A DNA stretch of 64,000 nt from Planctomycetota bacterium (GTDB lineage: Bacteria; Planctomycetota; Planctomycetia; Isosphaerales; Isosphaeraceae). Below, in pieces: positions 42,801 through 54,800 of this stretch. Made by a program: the position numbers and the translations under genes. The DNA is taken from NCBI GenBank assembly GCA_028291545.1, contig JAQGHR010000035.1, positions 1 to 64,000 on the forward strand, given 5' to 3'. Below the pieces are notes generated by a model, which saw only the letters and a program-made list of their open reading frames with translations, did no database searches and had not been told where the DNA came from. Every line of letters begins with the position of its first letter. Positions within the stretch are counted from its first letter, which is position 1.

Positions 42801-45800
42801 CACGACGTGCCAGAGGAAGGTGTTCGTTACCCCGTCCTGGGGCTCGAAATACTTGCCGGCGAGGAAGATCTGCGTCCCTTCGTCCACCGTCTGGTTGGAG
42901 CCCGAGGAGACGAACTGGGGGGCGATATTGTCGAGGATGGTCGTCTTGCCCGAGCCGGGGATCACGACGTCCTTCGTCGGCGAGGCCCCGATGATCTGGT
43001 TCGCCGAGCCGCCGATGACCGTATTCTCGCCCGAGCCGCCGATCAGCGTGTCGCCCTTCGCCTGGCTCTGCCCGAGCGCGAAGGAGTAGAGGAACAGCTC
43101 ATAATCCCCCGCGTCCTGGTCGAGGCCGTTGGGCGGGTTGTAGGTGTCCACCTCGATGGTGTAGACGCCGTCGGACGGCAGAACGAGGTCGATGATCGAG
43201 GGGTCGATCCCCTGGAATCCGTTGTCGTTGACCGCGACGCTGTTCGGCTTCGCCGCACTGGGATAATACGGCACCAGCGCGCCGTTATAGTAGACCCGGA
43301 CGATGCCGTCGATGAAGTTCGGGACGCGACTTCGATCGAGCGAGTAGGAAAAAAGGTCGATATTCAGGATCTCGCCCTTGCGGCCGACGATGGAGTAGTA
43401 ATCGTTCTCGGCCTTGTTCGAGGTGATGCCGATCTTGCCGACGATGTCGACGGCCGTGACGCCGAACTCGCGGCCGATGTCCGCGCCCCGTTCGATGGTG
43501 TTGGGCACGGCCAGGGGCATCATGTCGATCGCCTGGGCCGTGGCGAGGGTGTTGTGGAACCCGGCGGTCTCGGCCGTGGGCGTGCCGTTGCCGGCGAAGG
43601 CGAGCTTGATGTCCTCGCGCTCGCCGAAGAAGGTCTGGCCGATGGCGTCGAAGAGTGTGGCGTGGACCGACGCGCCGGAGGCCATGATGTGCATCGCGGT
43701 GTCGTCGGCGCCCGTGGGTCCGGGGTAGCCGACGATGATGGGATCGTCCAGCGGGCCGGTCACGTCGTCGATGAACGAATTGGGATCGACCTTGAAGTAG
43801 ATGCCCGCGCCGATCGGCCCGAACGAGTCGGCGTGCTTCAGCCCGGCGAGGTGGCCGAGCTCGTGGGCGGCGACCGTGATGGTCAGGGCCACGAAGTCGT
43901 CGCTGGTCGCCGCGGGCTGGCCGTCGTGGCCGAGCAGGCCGTTGACGTTGATGCTGGCCACGTCGTCGTGGTCGAGGTTGCGCCAGTCGATCGCGTCGGA
44001 GACGCCGCCCTCCAGGCCGGAGAGCTTGGGGTCGTCGAACAGCAGCGTGGCGTAGGGGCTGGACGCGGGCCGGACCTGGGTGAAGACGTAGGAGAACGCC
44101 GAGTAGATCGCCGCCATGCGGTCCTGGATCCTCTGGCGTTCGTCGGTGGTGTAGACGTGGAGGCCGGGGACGTTGGCGAAGCTGTCGAAGTCCAGGAACA
44201 CGGTCTGGACGTTGCCGCCGACCAGCGTGTTGCCGCCGCCTCGGCCGACGAGCTCGTCGTTGCCGCCGCCGCCGATCAGGTAATCGCCCAGCGTGTTGCC
44301 GACGATGAAGTCGTCATAGGCCGAGCCGATCACGTCGCGGATCGTCGCGGCGTCGGGCAGCGCGAGGGCCAGGCCGGCACCCGGGCTGACGTTCTGCGAG
44401 CCGGCCTGCCCCAGGTCGATGGACACGCCGGACCCGAGGCCGGAGAAGTCCAGGCGGTTGCGGCCCACGATCGCGCCGTGGGTGATGGTATCGATGCCCA
44501 GCCCGACGCCCGAGAAGGCGAACGTGGTCTCCCCGGAACCGGCGACCAGCGAGTCATTCCCGGTCCCGCCGTCGAGCGTGTCGTGGCCGGGGCCGCCGAT
44601 CAGGGTGTCGTCGCCGCCGGAACCGGCCAGAGAGGCCGCGCCGGAGAAGGCGGAGGCGTCGAGCAGGTTGGGGCCGCTGTCGCCCGAGACGGCGACGTAC
44701 TGGATGTGATCGATCGTGTCCGAGACGACGGTCGCGCCGTTCGCATTGGTGCCGAGGATGGCGATGTCGCTGACCTTGTAGTTCAGGCCCTGGGATTCCA
44801 CGGCCCAGTTGACGCCGTCGTCGCCGAACATGACGGTGCCGGCGTAGCCGCCGTGGAGGGTGTCGTTGCCGGTCCCGCCGCGGATCGTGGTATTGGGCGA
44901 CCCGGCGTAGATCACGTCCCGGCCTGCGGCACCCAGGATCGAGCTGGATTGGCCGCCACCGACGATCGAGTCATCGCCCAACCCGCCGTAGATCAGGCCG
45001 TGGCCGGAGCCGCCGAGCAGCGTGGCGTTGCCCGTGCTCGGCGTGAAGACGCCGGTGGGGCTGATGGTGCCCGCGCCGATCGTATCGTTGCCGGCACCGC
45101 CGAAGATCAGGTCCGCGCCCCCACCGCCGGCCAGGACATTGTCGCCCCCGAAGGGTAGGTACGAGCCGTCGGGCCCGAACTTGCCCGCGGTGATCAAGTC
45201 GTCTCCGGCACCGCCGAACAGGAAGTCCTTGCCGGGACCGCCGATCAGGGTGCTGCCGCCCGGGCCGGCCTCCAGCGTGTCGTCACCCTCGCCGGCGAAG
45301 ATGATGTTGTGGCCCGACCCGCCGTAGAGTGACGACGAGCCGCCCGGCTTGGAGCCCGAGACCAGCGAGTCGTTGCCCGTGCCGCCGAACAGTAACTGAC
45401 GCCCCGTCCCACCGATCAGGGTGCTGTTGCCCGAGCCGCCGATGAGGGTGTCGTTGCCGAAACCGCCGTAGATAATGCCGTTGCCGTGGCCGCCGATCAG
45501 CGTGCTGCCGGGTGTGCCCGGGGCCGAGGTCGAGATCAGCGTGTCGTTGCCGTAGCCGCCGTAGACCAGGTCCTTGCCCGCCCCGCCCATCAGCGTGCTG
45601 TTGCCGGTGCCGCCGATGATCGTGGTGCCCCCGCCCAGGCTGGACCCCGAGACCAGGGAGTCCGTGCCGTAGCCGCCGTAGATCACCTGCGGGCCGGCGC
45701 CACCAATGATGGTCGTCGTGCCGCCCGGCGCCGAGCCCGAGACCAGCGTGTCGCTGCCCAGGCCGCCGTAGATCACCTGCGGGCCAGCACCGCCGATGAT

Positions 45801-48800
45801 CGTCGTCGTGCCGCCCGGGGCCGAGCCCGAGACCAGCGTGTCGCTGCCCAGGCCGCCGTAGATCACCTGCGGGCCGGCGCCGCCGATGCTCGTCGTCTTG
45901 GCGGTCGTGCCCGACCCTGAGATCAGCGTGTCGCTGCCCAGGCCGCCGTAGATGACCTGCGGGCCGGCTCCGCCGATGATGGTCGTCGTGCCGCCCGGCG
46001 CCGAGCCCGAGACCAGCGTGTCGCTGCCCAGGCCGCCGTAGATCACCTGCGGGCCGGCACCGCCGATGATCGTCGTCTTGCCGGTCGTGCCAGACCCGGA
46101 GATCAGCGTGTAGCTACCCAAACCGCCGTAGATCACCTGCGGGCCGGCACCGCCGATGATCGTCGTCTTGCCGCCCGGCGCCGAGCCCGAGACCAGCGTG
46201 TCGCTGCCCAGGCCGCCGTAGATGATCTGCGGGCCGGCACCGCCGATGATCGTCGTCGTGCCGCCCGGCGCCGAGCCAGATAGCAACGAGTCGCTGCCCA
46301 GGCCGCCGTAGATGATCTGCGGTCCGGCACCGCCGATGATGGTCGTCTTGCCGCCCGGCGCCGAGCCCGAGACCAGCGAGTCGCTGCCCAGGCCGCCGTA
46401 AATGATCTGGTGGCCGGAGCCGCCGAGGATCGTCGTCGAGGAGGTAGTCGTCGTCCCCGGGACCGGTCCCGAGTTCGACACCAGCGAGTCGTTGCCCAGC
46501 CCGCCGTAGAGGATCTGCGATCCCGAGCCGCTGATGAGTGTGCTGTCGCCGGCCCCCGGCACGAACGCGCCGGTCTGTGGGCTGAACGAGCCGGCGGCCA
46601 GCGTATCGTTCCCGGCGCCGCCGAAGAGGAGGTCCGAGCCGGAGACGCCCATCAAGGAGGCGCGCTGGGGCGTGCCGGAGCTCGTGCCGGAGCCGGAGCC
46701 GGAGATCAGCGTGTCGTTCCCCGCGCCCCCGTAGAGCGTGTCGTTGCCGCCGCCGCCGCGGATCATGCTGTTGGCGTCGCTGCTCTTCAGCACGTCGTCG
46801 TAGATCGAACCGACGAGGCCGCGGAAGGTTCCCTGAAGCGTCAGCGAGTCGCTCTTCCCGATGGCCTCGTCGACCATCTGCTTGCCCTGGATGCCCAGGT
46901 CGATGCTCACGCCCCAGCCCGTCCGGGAGAGGTCGATCGTGTTGATCGCCGTGGGATCGGTCGGGGCGTTGAGCGTCGGGCTGCTGCCGATGACGACCAG
47001 GAACACGTTATCGCCGGGGCCGCCCACCAGCGAGTCGTCGCCGTGGCCGGAGACCAGCGTATCGGAGCCAGAGCCCCCGATCAGGACGTTGGTGTGAGCG
47101 GTGCCGGGGGTCGTTTCCCCCGGATTACCGCTGTCGAGCAGGACCGGCACGGTCACGTCGCTGGCGTCGATCGTGCGGACCCGGTCGTAGCCCAGGACGA
47201 TGACCTGAGTCCGGCCTCCCAGGACCGCCAGGTCTTCCTGTTTAACCTTCAGCGTGTCGCCACCGCCCAGGCCGGGGTTCGATGCGGTGAGGAGCAGGAC
47301 GTCGGCGATGCCGGACTGCGCATCGTCGTCAGTCACCGTCAGCGTGATGTGGTACGGAGTCCCGTTGGCCGACGTGCTGAGCTTGTTCTGGGGGAAGTCG
47401 AAGGCCGTATCCCTCGGGATTTCGGGACGGGTCGGATCGGGCGCCGACACCTTGTCCTTGAGGACATTCCCGGCCGCGTCGTAATAGATCCAGTGATACG
47501 TGAGGGCGTTCACGTCGGCGGGGCCAGGCTCGGTCACGGCGGCCTGGAGGTAGATCGTGGTCAGGGCGCCAATGTTCTTGTCCGGGTTGTTCGTCGCCGC
47601 GTCCTCGAAGATCAGGACGGTGGGCCTGACGTTCTTGACCGTGACCCCCAGGTTGAAGGCGGCCTGGGCCGGCGCGTTGTCCTTGTCCACGGCCGTGACG
47701 TGGATCGTGAACGGGCTCTCGGTCGAGCCGGGGGTGTTGTTGGCGTAGAGGTGGGGGATCGAGAACAGCGTGGTCAACGGGCTGGCCGGGTTGATGTGCG
47801 TCGCCGTATCGAGGTGGATCACCTGGATATCGGGGGTTCCCGCGATGCCGTCACCCCAGTCGATGACGAGATCGTGCGTGTCCAGCACGCCGAAGTCGGT
47901 GATCTGCCCCGAGAGGACGACCGAACCGCCCTCGTTGATGACGGTCTTGTCGAGCACCAATCCCGCGAGCACCGGCGGCGTGTTGACGACCGTCACCGGG
48001 ACGGTCCGGGTGACCATCCCGCCGCCGTCGTCGGCCACGGTCAGGGTCACGCCGTACTGGTAGGGCGCGGCCGAGGGGTTGTCCTGGAAGATGTGAACCA
48101 GCTTCGAATCCAGGCCTCCGTCGAAGCTGAACTTGCCCGGAGCGAGATCGAAACTGTAGTCGGGCGTGCCATCGCCCCAGTGGACCGTCACTTTGTGCGC
48201 GTCTTGCGCACCGGGGTCGGTGAACTGGCCGGAGAGGACGATCGACCCGCCCTCGGTCAGGCTCTGGGTCTGGGTCGAGAACGCCGTGATCGTCGGCGCG
48301 ACGTTACGAACCGTGAGCGTGGCCGTGGACGGCGGGGACGTGCTGAGCAAGGTCGGCGGGTTCGTGCCGAGAAAGTCGCTGACCGTCGCCGAGACCATCA
48401 GCGTGTCGCGGAGGTCTTGCCCGTAGTAGTGCCGGGCCGTGAAACGAAGGACGCCGGCGGCGAGGTGAATGGTCTCGAGATCGGGCACGCTCGTCGTGCC
48501 GTCTTTCCAGTCGATCACCACGTCGTGCAGCTCACCGACGCCCGGGTCGGTGATCTGGCCGGAGAGGAACACGGTGTCGTAGCCGTCGGGCGTCTCCCCC
48601 ACCGTCGAGGCGCTGAGCGTCAACGCCGCGCCGGTCTTGAAGTAATACGCCCGGCCGGGAGCGCCCGCCGTGCCCGGGGTGCCGACGAGGATGTCGTTGT
48701 GGAGGAAGGCCAGCCCCGCGCCGAACCTGTCGCCGGTCGCCGGAATCGGCGCCTGCACGGCCGCGATCAGTTGGCCGAAGGTCGCGCTGGAGCGATTGCC

Positions 48801-51800
48801 GTCGTACTCGAAGACCCCGCCTGCCCCCACGCCGCCCAGCGAGCCGTAGGGCGCGCCGACGAGCAGGCTGTCCGCCGTCGCGGCCAGCGCCGAGCCGAAT
48901 CGGCCGGTGCCGGGCTCCGGGTTCTGGAGCGTCGTGAGCGGCGCGTGAGACGTGCCGTCGAACAGGTAAACGGCGCCGTTACCCACGCCTGCCCCGGAGG
49001 CGGGATCGGCCGCGGCGTCGGGCGCCCCGATCACGATCGTGTTGCCGACGGCGGCGACGGTGGCCCCGAAGCGATGGGGACCGACGAAGGGGGCCGGGTC
49101 GGTCAGTGCGGAACCGATCGGCAGGCCGGTCGGGCCGCTGATGACCCAGGCCACGCCCCCGAGCGGGCCGGCGCCGTTGGCCGTCGGCGCACCGACCAGG
49201 AGATTCGGGCCGAGCCAGGCGACCGCCGCGCCGAACTGGTCCCCGTCGGCGTGGCCGGGATCGGCGATGGTTCGCACGGCCGGGACGAGTTGACCGTTCG
49301 TCGCGGTGGCGTCGAAGACGAACACGCCGCCGGTCCGCTGGCCCGACGCGATCGCGCCCGGCGCGCCAACGGCCACCTGCGACCTGCCCCCGGCCAGGCT
49401 GGCGCCGAAATGGACGCCGCTCTGGCCCGCGACGGCCGGATTGGCGAAGGTCGCCAGCCGCGTGCCGATGGTCTGAACGTGGGTTGGGTCGGCGTCGAAC
49501 AGGTAGGCCGCCCCGTTCCCCGGCCCGTTCGTGCGATCCGAAGGTGCCCCGATCGCCAGGTTGTACCCGACGGCCGCCAGCACCGAGCCGAATCCCGAGC
49601 CCGAGTCGCGCGAGGGGTCGTTCAGCGTCGCCAGCAGCAGGCCGGTCTTCGAATTGATCAGATACACCGCGTCCTGGCCGGGTGCGCTGATCGCCAGCAC
49701 CTCGCCGATCACCGCCACGGCCGAGCCGTAGCCCGCCAGCGACTGCCACGACTGGGGTGCCAGGAAGCCCGTGGTCGCGAACGTCGGCGCCGTGTTTTGC
49801 ACCGTCACCGTCAGCGAGTTTGCCGGCGAGTTCTGGTCCGTCGACACCCCGCCGAAGCCGTCGAACACCGTCAGCTTGACTTGATACGTCCCGACCGATT
49901 GATAGGTATGGCTCGTCGTTTCCCCGGTGCCGGTCGTGTTGTCGCCGAAGTCCCAGAGATAGGTCAGCACATCGTGATCCGGGTCGGTTGAACCGGAGCC
50001 GTTGAACGTGACCTGAGTTCCCTCCTCCGTCGTGAACGATGCGCCGGCGACGGCCGTCGGCGGGCTGTTTCCCCCGTAATTGGGCGCGAATTCGGTGGTC
50101 GCCCCCGCCGCGTCGGTCAGCGTCGCCGTGAGCACCTGATGCCCCGACAGCCCGATCGGCACGACGGCGAGGTAACTGCCGTCGCCATTGGCGTTGGTGG
50201 TTACGGCCCGTCGGCCCAGGTAGCGAGAACCCTCGCCGTAACCCGACGGATCCGCGCTGGCGACCGAGTACAGGTCCACCTGATACGTCGCGTTCCCCGC
50301 CAGCCCGTGGACCGTGCCACCGATGGTGCTCGAACCCACGCCATCGCTGTTCAACGAGGTGACCTGCAATCCGTTGGGCGTCACGCGATCGCCGCCGAGG
50401 TCGATGCCGAGCCCCGCGTTGTCGCGGAAGCTGTTGCCGACGATGTTGGTGCCGAGCGGGTTGGACAGGGTCCTCAGACCCGCCGATTCCAGCGGCCCGG
50501 CCCCCGCGACGTTGAACGCGATCGTGTTGCCCTGGCCGGCGGCCGTCCCGCCCACGGTCGTCCCGGCGGTGCCGACGACCTGGATTCCGAAGCCCGTGTT
50601 GCCGAGTTGCCTGGTGCCGAAGACGTCGGTCCCGATCAGGTTGCCCTGGATCGTCGTGTTGTAGAGCGTCGAGCCATGCACCGGCTCGGACGCTCCGGAA
50701 AGCGCGATCCCGCCGCCCTTGTTGGCCGAGATCACGTTCCTGCCGTTGATCGTGTTGTCGTGCGCCGAGCGGGATGTGATCTGGATCGACACGCCCGGCC
50801 CGACGTTCCCCACGCCCGAGGTGCCGTCCTTGTTGGTGCCGATAAAGTTGCCCGCGATGAGCGTGCCGACGGTGCTCCCCGTCACGATCACGCCGCCGAC
50901 GGCATTGCCCGAGATCACGTTGCGTGCGCCGAAGACCGTGCCGCCGATGGTCGTGCCGATCGCGTCTTCCAGGCTGATCCCGCCCGCCTGGTTCGCCACG
51001 GCCGACGTGCCGGTCTGGTCCAGGCCGATGGTATTGCCCGCCACCACCGTGCCCGTCGCTCCGGCCAGATCCACGCCCACGCCCTGGTTGCCCGAGATCA
51101 CGTTGCGAGCGCCGAAGACCGTGCCGCCGATCGTATTGTTGTGGCCGCCGCTGGAGATGACCACGCCGTCGACGTTGGGGACGGCCGTGGTACCGGCGGC
51201 GTTGGTGCCGATGTAGTTGCCGGCGATGAGGGCGCCGGACTGGCTCACGAGGATTCCGGGGCCGTTGATCCCGCTGATCACGTTGCGTTCCTCGGCGTCC
51301 GCGATCCCGTCGCCATTGGTGCCGACGCGGCTGCCGGTGGTGCCCGAAACCTGGACGCCCAGCTCGAACGAATTGCCCGAGTACAGCGCCGCCGTTCCCG
51401 CGGCGTTCAGGCCGATGTAGTTGCCCGCCAGCACGTTGGCGTTTTGCAGGATCACGCCGCCGCTGATGACGTTCCGCTCGTTGGCGTTGTAGGCGTCGTT
51501 CGAGCCGTCCGTGCCGATGATGTTGCCGGTCGAGAAGAAGGTCGCGACGGAGGAGAACCCGTTGGCGAGCAGGGTGTCGCCGGCGGCGTTGGTGCCGATG
51601 TAATTGCCGGCGATTCGGTTGTTGGTGGCGCCATTCATCACCACCCCGTACCCGGCATTTCCGCTGATGACGTTGCGCTCGGCGGCGTCGTTCACACCGT
51701 CCCCATCCGTGCCGATGATGTTGGACGCACCACCGATGGCGATACCTGCATTGACGTTCCCGACCGAAGCGTTCCCGGCGAGGTTGGTGCCGATGTAGTT

Positions 51801-54800
51801 GCCGCTGACACGATTGCCGGTCGCGCCGCCCCCCAGATCAACGCCTCTGAGGTTGTTTCCGCTGATGATGTTTCTCGCCGCGACCGAGGCACCGCCGATG
51901 GTGTTGTTCGTCGCCCCACCGTCGACATTGACGCCGCTGACCCCGTTAGCCAGGGCGGTCGTGCCCGAGCTGTCGGTGCCGATGTAATTGCCTTCGACGA
52001 CGTTGAAGCTGCCGCCCAGAATGTTGACGCCGCTGCCGGTGTTGCCCGAGATCACGTTGCGAGCGCCAGCAACCGTGCCGCCGATGATGTTGTCCACCGC
52101 ATCCACGATGCGGACGCCATCGCCCGAGTTCCCCAACAGCGCCGTCGTGAAAGAAAGGCGACCAATCTCATTGGCCCCGGCGAACCAGATATTCCCGTCG
52201 GGTCCAGTGGTAATCCCGTTGGCTTGGCTGCCTGGCGTCGGGATCGGGTATTCGGTGATCACTCCGCCTGGAGTGATTTCGGCGATCTTGTTTCCGCTGT
52301 ATTCCGTAAACCAAAGGTTGCCGTGGGGTCCGGGCGTGATTTGTTCGGGCATGCTATTCACGGTTGGGATGGAGAACTCCGTTATGGTTCCCGTCGGCGT
52401 GATCCGCCCAACTTTGTTCCCGATAATCTCGATAAACCAGAGATTACCGTCCGGCCCCGCAGTAACCCATCCGGGGGCTGCGCCGGCGGTGGGTACGAGA
52501 AACTCGGTGATCGTGCCGCTCGGCGTGATCCTCCCGATGCTGTTGCCATACTCCTCGCCAAACCAGAGGTTACCGTCGGGACCCAGCGTGATGCCTACAG
52601 GTTGGGCGAAGGCGTTCGCGATCGCGAATTCGGTAATTGCGCCGCCGGGAGTAATCCGGCCGATCTTATTGCCCGATCTTTCGGTGAACCAGAGATTGCC
52701 ATCCGGACCGGTCACAATCTGACTCGGCTGGCTATTGGCCGTGGGAATCGAGAACTCCGTGAAGGTGCCTGTGGGAGTGATTCGGCCGATCTTACTAGCA
52801 GCGTATTCGGTAAACCAAAGATTGCCATCCGGTCCCGTCGTGATTCCGAAAGGTTGGCTGTTCGCGGTCGGAATCACGTACTCGGTTATCGCGCCGGTCG
52901 TGCTGATTCGAGCCACGCGGTTTGCGAGTTCTTCGGTAAACCAGAGATTGCCGTCCGGCCCGGACGTAATGGACACGGTAGCGCTCCCGGAGGTCGGGAC
53001 GGCGTACTCCTTGATGTTGGCAAAACCATCCGTACCGATGTCATTGCCCGCGACAACATTGCCGCTGCTTCCCGCGCCCGTGATTTCGACACCACTGCCG
53101 GCGTTGCCCGCGATTACGTTGCCAGCGCCGGAATCCGCGCCGCCGATCGTGTTCCTGGAAGCATCCTGAGAGATCTGGACGCCGATGGCGTTTCCGACCG
53201 CGTGGACGCCGCCCGTGCCGTCGGTGGCGAGGCCGATTGTATTGCCCTGGACGAAGTTCTGGATCGACGCGGCACCGACAATATTGACCCCGACGCCCGC
53301 GTTGCCCGAGATGATGTTCCCCGCGACGGAAGCCGTCCCGCCGATGGTGTTTCTGTACGAGACGCTGGCGTTGATGCCGTCGCCGTGGTTCGGCAGGGCC
53401 GTCCCGCCGGTCGAATCCACGCCGATCCAGTTGCCGACGACCAGATTGTCCGCCGAGGCGTTGAGAAACACGCCGTTGGCCGTGTTCCCGGAGATCAGGT
53501 TGCCGAGTCCGCCCAGGCCGCCGATGGTGTTGGTGGCGCTATAGAGCAGGCGGATTCCGTCTCCGTTGTTGGCCACCCGCGTGGTTCCGGCGTCGTCGGT
53601 GCCGATCCGGTTCCCATCGATCAGGTTCAGCGTAGAGCTGATCAGCTCGATTCCGTTACCCGCGTTGCCGCCGATCACGTTGGCGCCGCCGCTGGCCGCG
53701 CCGCCGGGGCCGACCGGGCCGCCGATCACGTTCAGGAACGAGTTGGTGTCCAGCAGGATGCCGTCACCCGCGTTGCCCAGCCCGGCGCCGCCGCCGCCGA
53801 TCGTGTTGCCGGAGATCGTCGAACCTGAGGCATTGACGAGGTGGATTCCCGCGCCGGAGTTCCCGACGATGACGTTGCCCTCGCCCGGGGAGGAGCCACC
53901 GATGAGGACCGACGCCCCATCCAAGAGGATGCCGTCCCCGCCGTTGCCCAGTCCCGCGACCAGGGCGTTGTACAGGGTGCCGATGTAGTTGCCCGAAACG
54001 ACGCCGTGGCCGCCGAAGAACCGGCTGATCTGGAGACCTCCGTTCACGTTCGCCGAGATCACGTTCGAAACGCCCGGCCCGGACTGGCCGCCGATGGTGA
54101 AGCTGCCCGCAGAGTCGAGGTCGATGCCGTAGCCGGTATTGGGCAGCAAATGGCCCGTGGAGTCCACGCCGATGAAATTGCCCAGGATGACGGTGTCGGT
54201 GGGCTTCTTGTCGACGAGCAGCCGGGCGCTGTCGATCCCCACGCCGGGGCCGCCCGGGTCGCCTGAGAGCTGGATGCCGATGATCTCCTGGCCGCCGCCG
54301 GAGACGATGACCGCGACGGCGGCCGCATCGAGCAGGATCTCGACGGCCTGGACGGTGAATGCGTCGGTGGGCCGGTTGGGGTCGGAACTGCCGACGACGG
54401 TGTATCCGACGGGCACGCCGTTGACGGTGAACCCGGTGATCGCCCGGTTGTCCGTCCCGGCCTGGAGGTTGTAGATCAGGAAGCTGAGCTTCACGCCCGT
54501 GGGGTTCGAGTCGACGAACCCGAAGTCCAGTACGATCGTCGAGTTGATGCCGAACGACGCGGCGAACATGGGATTGCCGTTATTCGCCTGGGCGTCGTAG
54601 AACGTCGCCTCGTCGACGACATCGCCATCGGAGAACTGCGGCTGGCCGAGGTCGGCCGCGGTGTTCCCGCCCGCGAGGAAAATGCCATCCCCCACGTTGG
54701 AGCCGACCACATTGCCCGAGATCGTGTTCGAGGATGCCCCATTAAGCACCTCGATCCCCGCCCCGGCGTTGCCCAGCCCGGTGTGGCTCGATGCGTCCGT

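Noticed and set aside
39798..45158. Long plus-strand reading frame of 1,786 codons opposite the giant gene
   Set aside because: It is an antisense shadow. Its translation is a low-complexity Arg/Val/Asp/Gly mixture without domains, while the minus strand reads as coherent extracellular modules. RTX and beta-helix codons (GGC, GAC, ATC) rarely produce stops on the other strand.
45601..46440. Regularly spaced repeats that could suggest a CRISPR array
   Set aside because: The repeats are head-to-tail 90-bp units in frame within a protein gene, with no unique spacers and no cas genes.
46410..49991. Plus-strand frame of 1,193 codons opposite the giant gene
   Set aside because: Same reason: no recognisable domain, composition of a GC-rich antisense frame, and complete overlap with FG-GAP, PKD and RTX coding sequence on the minus strand.
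50139..53828. Plus-strand frame of 1,229 codons opposite the giant gene
   Set aside because: Antisense to the beta-helix and propeller repeats; its apparent repeats merely mirror them.
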